Under the pieces are notes generated by a model. The model was not told the DNA's origin. It did no database searches and was given only the letters and a program-made list of their open reading frames with translations. The translations under genes were made by a program, and so were the position numbers. Positions 6,427-6,473 of a stretch of DNA of 6,473 nt are shown in pieces. Source of the stretch: an uncultured Alphaproteobacteria bacterium (GTDB taxonomy: Bacteria > Pseudomonadota > Alphaproteobacteria > GCA-2731375). Each line of letters opens with the position of its first letter. Position 1 is the stretch's first letter. The stretch is from assembly GCA_913049615.1 (NCBI GenBank), contig CAJWZI010000089.1, positions 1-6,473 on the forward strand. The letters run 5' to 3'.

Positions 6427-6473
6427 TCAATCGAGTAGTCCAACGTCTCTCAAGGCTGCCTCGACCCGTTCGG
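6427..6473 (-). CDS. dapA: 4-hydroxy-tetrahydrodipicolinate synthase, C-terminal end only
   Basis: The last 14 codons of an open frame enter from the right edge and end at TGA (6429-6427). They read ERVEAALRDVGLLD. This matches the typical C-terminus of alphaproteobacterial DapA, the enzyme that condenses pyruvate with aspartate semialdehyde in lysine and diaminopimelate synthesis. dapA directly upstream of smpB is also a common alphaproteobacterial arrangement. The call rests on only 14 residues plus synteny, so it is less certain than the complete genes. Confidence 0.72.
   Translation of the reverse strand, partial: ERVEAALRDVGLLD

Noticed and set aside
6154..6438. Plus-strand open frame of 94 codons antisense to smpB and the dapA end
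   Set aside because: It is the complement of conserved smpB sequence, and nothing in it looks like a protein family.

Overview
This window looks like core chromosome from an alphaproteobacterium, probably a Rhodospirillales-like or related uncultured lineage of middling GC content (by eye a little above half). Evidence for this is the gene order, dapA-smpB, NYN protein-uracil-DNA glycosylase, folK, rpoZ-rsh-pyrE-pdxJ, together with the short Thermus-type orotate phosphoribosyltransferase, a single bifunctional Rel/Spo enzyme beginning MIRQYELVE, and an alphaproteobacterial-looking promoter in front of rpoZ. The organism assignment is inference from protein resemblance and synteny; no rRNA marker is present.

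Layout from left to right. Positions 1-4443 are all on the minus strand. Read in the direction of transcription they are folK (4443-3940), rpoZ (3820-3440), rsh (3335-1155), pyrE (1158-571) and pdxJ (519 to the window edge, 3' end missing). rsh and pyrE overlap by ATGA. A promoter candidate and a good ribosome binding site precede rpoZ, and a terminator-like hairpin lies between rpoZ and rsh. Positions 4444-4592 form a divergent intergenic region. Positions 4593-5911 on the plus strand hold a two-gene unit, an NYN/LabA-type PIN-like nuclease and a family 5-type uracil-DNA glycosylase, joined by a one-base TGATG overlap. From 5956 to the right edge the minus strand carries smpB and, upstream of it, the last 14 codons of dapA.

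Functionally, the minus-strand block links the stringent response (rsh makes and degrades ppGpp; the omega subunit carries the MAR motif that helps form a ppGpp site on RNA polymerase) with nucleotide and cofactor synthesis (pyrE for UMP, folK for folate, pdxJ for vitamin B6). The plus-strand pair suggests nucleic-acid maintenance. smpB is the protein partner of tmRNA in ribosome rescue, and dapA belongs to lysine and cell-wall precursor synthesis.

No mobile element, CRISPR array, tRNA, rRNA or phage signal was seen, and all complete genes appear intact. Nothing here convincingly shows a new system. The points most worth a second look are the coupled NYN nuclease and uracil-DNA glycosylase pair, and the terminator-like hairpin flanked by repeated GCCAGCTG between rpoZ and rsh.
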